Assembly: GCF_040807025.1 (NCBI RefSeq)
Contig: NC_090942.1
Span: forward strand, 41,804,911 to 41,868,910
Reading direction: 5' to 3'
DNA from: Struthio camelus
Lineage: Eukaryota > Chordata > Aves > Struthioniformes > Struthionidae
Length of the DNA: 64,000 nucleotides
Positions 59,130 to 64,000 of this stretch are shown piece by piece (the first letter of the stretch is position 1; the number at the start of each line of letters is the position of its first letter). The translations under genes and the position numbers were made by a program. A model generated the notes under the pieces. It ran no database searches, was not told the origin of the DNA, and saw only the letters and a program-made list of their open reading frames with translations.

Positions 59130-61560
59130 TGTAATACTGGAAGACACTTTTAAAAACTTCTGAAAATAAGGATAGACTCTCTATTGTTGCAAAGCAGATC
59201 TCACTTCTGCCAGTTTGTCTGTTGTTTTTTTTTGTTTTTTGTTTTTTTAATTATAAAGGCTTCCAATAACATGGAGTCCACAGCCTCCGCAAGCAGCTAT
59301 TCCAGGACCTCAGGGATCTTACTGTTGGAAGGCCTTTGCTAATGCCTAGACGTGAATATTTCTTGCTGGTTTTTACGAGAGAACTTTTCTGCTCTCCACT
59401 GCTGACATGGAAAATGTCTTTGTTTTGTTTTTTCCCTCTCTCTCCCTTCAGCAGTCTTCTGTGTACCTGATTAATTTTATCCTTGCGTGACTTATGCTTG
59501 TTTGGCCTCAACAAGAGTTAATTAGGATAGCTTTTTTTTTTTTTGTACAGGCCACCTTTCTTAGCCCTCCCATTTATGTCCTCTGGACAAAAGATGGTCC
59601 ATATCTTTTTTGTAATGTTAAGATACAAACTGGACAGAGCAGCCTGGGTGCGATCATCTCTGGGCTGAATGGAAGTTACGGATAACTTTAGCCTGGCAGG
59701 CTATTATGCAGATGCTTCAAATGGTTTGCCTTCTTCCTTGGCAGACTGAACGATCACGTTTAACTAGATATCTTCTGTAACCTCTGACTTCCTTGATAAA
59801 AGACTTGACTCTGCATTCTCTTGTAATTGTGCAGTTGGTCATCTTTGAGTAGCATCCTTTTTTTGGGAGTGGGGGGAAACTAATTTGAATTTTGTAACTG
59901 TCAGAGCATCTCTGAGGTAGGTAGATAGTCTAAAAACTTTAAGGCTGATAGCTACACTGTCATTTAGGTTATTATTGAATGGTACCTGTGGATCTCCAAT
60001 TTTGTATGTCCTTCCATTTAATGCTGAACTCACCTCTTCGCCCAATGTATTAGTTTCACCTGGACTTTGTTTCCTTATCTGTGTTGCGAAAAATGTTATG
60101 AGACACCATACCAAACACTACCATCAAGATGTATGACATGTATTGTTTTGCCTTGGTCCACAGGACTGGCATAAGAGGAAATGAGATTTGCTTGACTCCA
60201 TTTGTTCTTGACAAGTCTATCTTGCCTGCTTAATCATCTGTTATCTTCTACGTCCTTACAAATAATGTATCTGTACTACTGTTTTCTCCCCCCTCCCCCC
60301 CAAAAAAAGAAAGAAATTACTGATCTGTAATTCTTCAGCCCTTCCTCCTCCCAATATCTTCTTGAAGATGAACAGCACCTTAGCTTTTTCCCAGTCTTTC
60401 GTCACATGTCCATCCGCTGAGTTTTTAATAATTATTGATAGCTGAGATTTAGTAAGCCTACTCTGTGATGAGCTTGGTTTATGTGGCAAGTCATTTGAAA
60501 ATACCTGACTTATCCCAAGTGTTCTCCAACATTGATTCAGCTTATTAAAAGCTGCAATCTTACTCCTTGTCCCTGCTATTAATTATGATACAGATCCCTG
60601 GTCACAGTTGATTCTTTTAGCAAGAAATGCTTAAAAAATTTTTTTTTAGGTCATCTAGGTTTTTTTCTGTCTAGTACTTTCCTCCTGTTGAGTAGTGGTC
60701 TAATACCTACCTTGATTCTCCTCTGACTACTACTGTATTTCTAGAAAAGTTTTCTTTTAATGTCCTATACTAATTACGCTGAATTTTATGTCGCAGCCTA
60801 ATTTTTGTCTCTATGCTTATGTGTTACGCTTCTTGTATTTAGTAGCTTTGTATTTAGTTTATATTTAGTAGCCCATCTCCTGTAAGCTACCTTCTTGGAT
60901 TGAAGGTAATGACAGACTAATAATTTATGATACCAGTAAAAGTCCGTTAGGAGACCACGCTTCCTAGCTTTCCTCTGTAGGGGAGTAGTTCATAGATGAT
61001 ACTTTAAATTTTTCCTTAAGCAATGGCCACATCTATAATTCTCTCTTTCTGTACTAAGTTTCCTTCCCTTGGAGGTTATAATAACTTTGAATTTATTGAA
61101 GCCTCTTTTTCCAAAATCTGTCAACTTCTATTTTCTTCTCTGACCCTTCTTTTGCTGAAGACCATAAATTCATTTTGCATTCAGTCTCATGCAGCCTACC
61201 TTCTGCACAACATTTTCAACCAGTTCCTCACTGTTAGCTCAGATCAAATCTAGAAGAGTCTTCCTTTTCATCGTTTTTTCCAGATCCTCTTTCAAAATCT
61301 CTCACTGGTGTATTCCAAGTACTGCCTAGCCAGTCTATTGTTTGATATTCCTTTCCCCATAGCTGTTGGTTGATTAAAACCCCTTCACTGCTATTAGAAC
61401 CTCAGATGATTCTGCTGGCTGCTTGAAAGTCTACTTCCTATAGCTTCCTGACTTAAAAATCTACACATCCCCGTGTTATCACAGATTTTTCAGCAGACCT
61501 GTCTCACTCAGAGAGGTAGACTTCAGAGTTGGTATGTGCCTTCTTGACAATCTGGGAACA
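59130..61560 (-). mobile_element. Ancient CR1/L3-type LINE relic
   Basis: Read on the + strand, the segment follows the reverse complement of old vertebrate CR1/L3 LINEs in order. It has ACATGGAGTCCACAGCCTCC near 59270, AGATACAAACTGGACAGAGC near 59620, TTATGAGACACCATACCAAA near 60096, CATTTGTTCTTGACAAGTCT near 60199, and AGCTCAGATCAAATCTAGAA near 61237. These correspond to the 3' region and reverse-transcriptase ORF read backwards. Every frame is broken by stops and small indels. It is an old copy in antisense orientation. The boundaries are approximate. Confidence 0.75.
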
Positions 61561-64000
61561 AATTGGTTGCGTGTCTGCCTTTCCGTGTTGAAGAAGCCAT
61601 GTCTGTTAGTCCATTTGTGAATTATTTTAAAGACCTTGTTTTTCCAAATAAATTATGATTTGATTATGTATTAGGACTTCTGTTTTCTGCTTGTGTCAAC
61701 ATACCTTTATTATTCATGCAAGTTATCTGTTTTCCTTGCACTTTTTGACCTTATATTGAATAGTGTCATTATTTTCATTTTAGGTCTTCGTGAAGTCCAC
61801 CTTTGTTTATGCTTTTTTTTTTTCTTCATACTTTTTCATCGCTTCACTTCTTTCCTTTCTGTCACAATCTCACATGGAAGTTCTCCTTCTTGCTGTAACA
61901 AGTTTCTATACAAAGACTTGGTGGTGATCTGGGAGAGCAGATGTAAATTCAGATTGTTTGTGTACACTAGTTACTCTGCACTGTGAATTTTATCCTCTTG
62001 TTAAAACTAAATGAAAAAACTTCAGGTTGCTAGTACGTGTCATCAAACTATGAGATCTACAGCAAATACTGGTTTTAAGGAAAACTATGCTGAGATGAAG
62101 TGGACAGACGGTATCTTTAAGGGAGGAAAAATGACTGGAACGTTGAAAGCATCTGACCGATAAGCTTCAGTTTCAGATTTCCACTTGAATTCTACATTTC
62201 TTAAGCTTAGAAAATGGACAGCTTAGGCATTCAGACAACTGTGATTCTGTTCTTTCATGATAAAGTGAGGAGAAAATATATGTATGTCTAAAGTAAGAAG
62301 AGTTGCTTTGTTTCTGATTACAGGCAACAAAACGCCTTTTAAAAATAGAAGCAAGTTTATCTCTGTGTGCTAGAAAGGTGCATTTATTTCTTACTCTCAA
62401 TATTAACTGTATCTTATAAAGTGAAATAAGTTGCCATGTGGCACTTGCACTAAAATATGTTCAGGAATAGTTATTTTGGAATAGGTTGCTCAATAAAACA
62501 TTTTTTCTGGCCAAGGATTTTAAGTGTTTATTTGTATGTTACATACATGGTACTGTGAACAAAAGGAAAAATAGTTCTGAGCTCTGAAGAAAATGTGTAG
62601 TTTAGCAGTATTTCTAGAGCAATATACCAACTCTGTTATCACATAGTTAGAACAAACAATAAATAAGTATTAGAACAGTTGAACCATTTGAGTCTTCCCT
62701 GCCTGTTTTATAGCACATGCTGTCATAATGTACCTTTATCTGTTCTGCATTCATGAGTCATCCTGAAAAGGTTATGAGACAGAAAACCTTTCCCACTCTC
62801 CAGTTGCCAAACAAAGCTGTGATAGATAGCAAGGCTACTGGATAGCAGGGTCATCTTTGATTTCTGTGATGTCCCAGCCGAAGAACTAGTGTCTAACAGC
62901 AGATAAAATCATTTCAGGAGAAAAGAAGAGCTTGTTTTAGTCAATGGAGCATTCAGAGAGTGCCAAGCAATTTCACTTACATAAATTGTATAATTGCAGG
63001 AACTGTGTGTTGGTATCTCAGGCAGAGCAGGCAAGAATATCAAAGTCCAAAGAACATGACTTTTCTGTTATTAAAAATAATGAACATGACAGAGGATATC
63101 TCTTGGTAACTTAAGATTTGGGAGTTAACTAATGCACGTAAATGTGCTTTCCCCTGACTGTGAAAATGAAGTAGAACTTTGTGTGTTTAGCGTTACTAAA
63201 ACGAGTGATTTGCATTACAGGAGGAGGTAGAAGAACTAACAAGCAGAAGAATCTATTTTTTTTTCTTACTGTCAAGCAGAAGAATCTATTTTTAAAAAAA
63301 TTTTTTAATTTTTTTTTTTTTACATATGGGTAAACTCTGGAAAAGTGAGGTTAAAAGGGAGCTTTAGGGCTTTAGGCCTCCCACAAATTCTGAAGTGACT
63401 ACGAACCAGTCAGACCTTCCATTTTAAGAAAGGAATCACCTGATGGACAAGGACAGGTTTAGACTAGAAGCTTTTGTTTTTTGCTTGTTGTGATAAATGA
63501 TTAAAATTCCTTGATGCTGTTAATGGGAGCTATGAAACAGTCTGAAATCTTTTGCTGAGCTTCAGTATTGGTCTCTTATGTAAGAATAAAAAGAATTGCA
63601 TGATGATGTAGGTATACTGGTTATAAGATGCTGAGTCTAGAAAGGCTATGGAGACATTGAGGTTGTGAATGGAGGTGATCTGCAGTTCAGAGTTAGACAT
63701 GTGACATGAAATTGAGGGCTGTGAGTGATGATATGTCCTGCTACTTGCCTTGTGCAGTTCCAGCTTCACTGGATCTGATTTTAACTTTCCTCTCAGACTA
63801 CGTGATCTGTATGTGTACCCGTTACGGCTTTGATGTCAGTCGTCACATTCAGCTAGATTGCTCCTATCCAGGGAGGCTGCAGAAAAAAGCATCAGTGGTG
63901 ATTTGGAAGGGGAAGCAGTGACAGTTTCCCCCTGCTGGTGTTTTAGAACAGAAAAAGATAAGTGTACTTGAATGAGATTTACTACAACAGTCCTACCAAT
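61561..64000. other. Intergenic region, end of window
   Basis: I recognise no gene here. A partial 33-bp duplication lies at 63240-63293, next to T/A-runs at 63256-63264 and 63293-63321. An open frame at 63706-63921 has no known domain. Confidence 0.7.
63240..63293 (+). repeat. Short direct duplication, 33-bp period
   Basis: The 21-bp block CAAGCAGAAGAATCTATTTT plus one T occurs at 63240 and again at 63273. Confidence 0.9.

Noticed and set aside
63706..63921. 71-codon frame near the window end as a first exon of TPH2
   Set aside because: Its sequence does not resemble the N-terminus of TPH2.

Overview
This is vertebrate nuclear DNA, most likely from a bird. The genes are split into many short exons with GT-AG introns, non-coding DNA is AT-rich, one CpG island marks a promoter, and the interspersed repeats are CR1-type LINEs, the dominant repeats of avian (and more broadly sauropsid) genomes. 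The gene order RAB21 then TBC1D15, both on the + strand, matches vertebrate chromosomes such as human 12q21, where TPH2 follows. I saw no TPH2 exon before the window ends. The species cannot be named from the sequence alone.

Layout. Positions 1-6345 hold the 3' two thirds of RAB21: six coding exons, with the N-terminal exons lying upstream of the window. Its 3' UTR starts at 6346 and may run to about 10.2 kb. One RAB21 intron carries a very homogeneous minisatellite of 26 units of 25 bp. From about 10.3 to 19.7 kb is intergenic DNA with a CR1 copy (14.72-15.42 kb), a small CR1 tail (17.7 kb) and several antisense gene-like open frames that I could not identify. A CpG island (about 19.73-20.88 kb) is the TBC1D15 promoter. 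All 17 coding exons of TBC1D15 lie between 20426 and 53295 and join without a frame break into a 667-residue protein. Its 3' UTR follows, with poly(A) signals near 53.46 and 54.45 kb. The remaining 9.5 kb is intergenic and includes a 2.4-kb antisense relic of an old CR1/L3-type LINE (about 59.13-61.56 kb).

The two genes belong to the same cell biology. RAB21 is an early-endosomal Rab GTPase acting in integrin traffic. TBC1D15 is a TBC-domain Rab GTPase-activating protein best known for acting on Rab7 and for a mitochondrial role through Fis1. Both catalytic fingers of the TBC domain (Arg398 and Gln435 here) are intact. Nothing in the sequence shows that TBC1D15 acts on RAB21.

I found no clear new biological system. 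The most unusual items are the RAB21 intronic minisatellite, a Cys-rich antisense open frame inside TBC1D15 intron 14, antisense gene-like frames between the genes, and long simple repeats next to two TBC1D15 splice acceptors.
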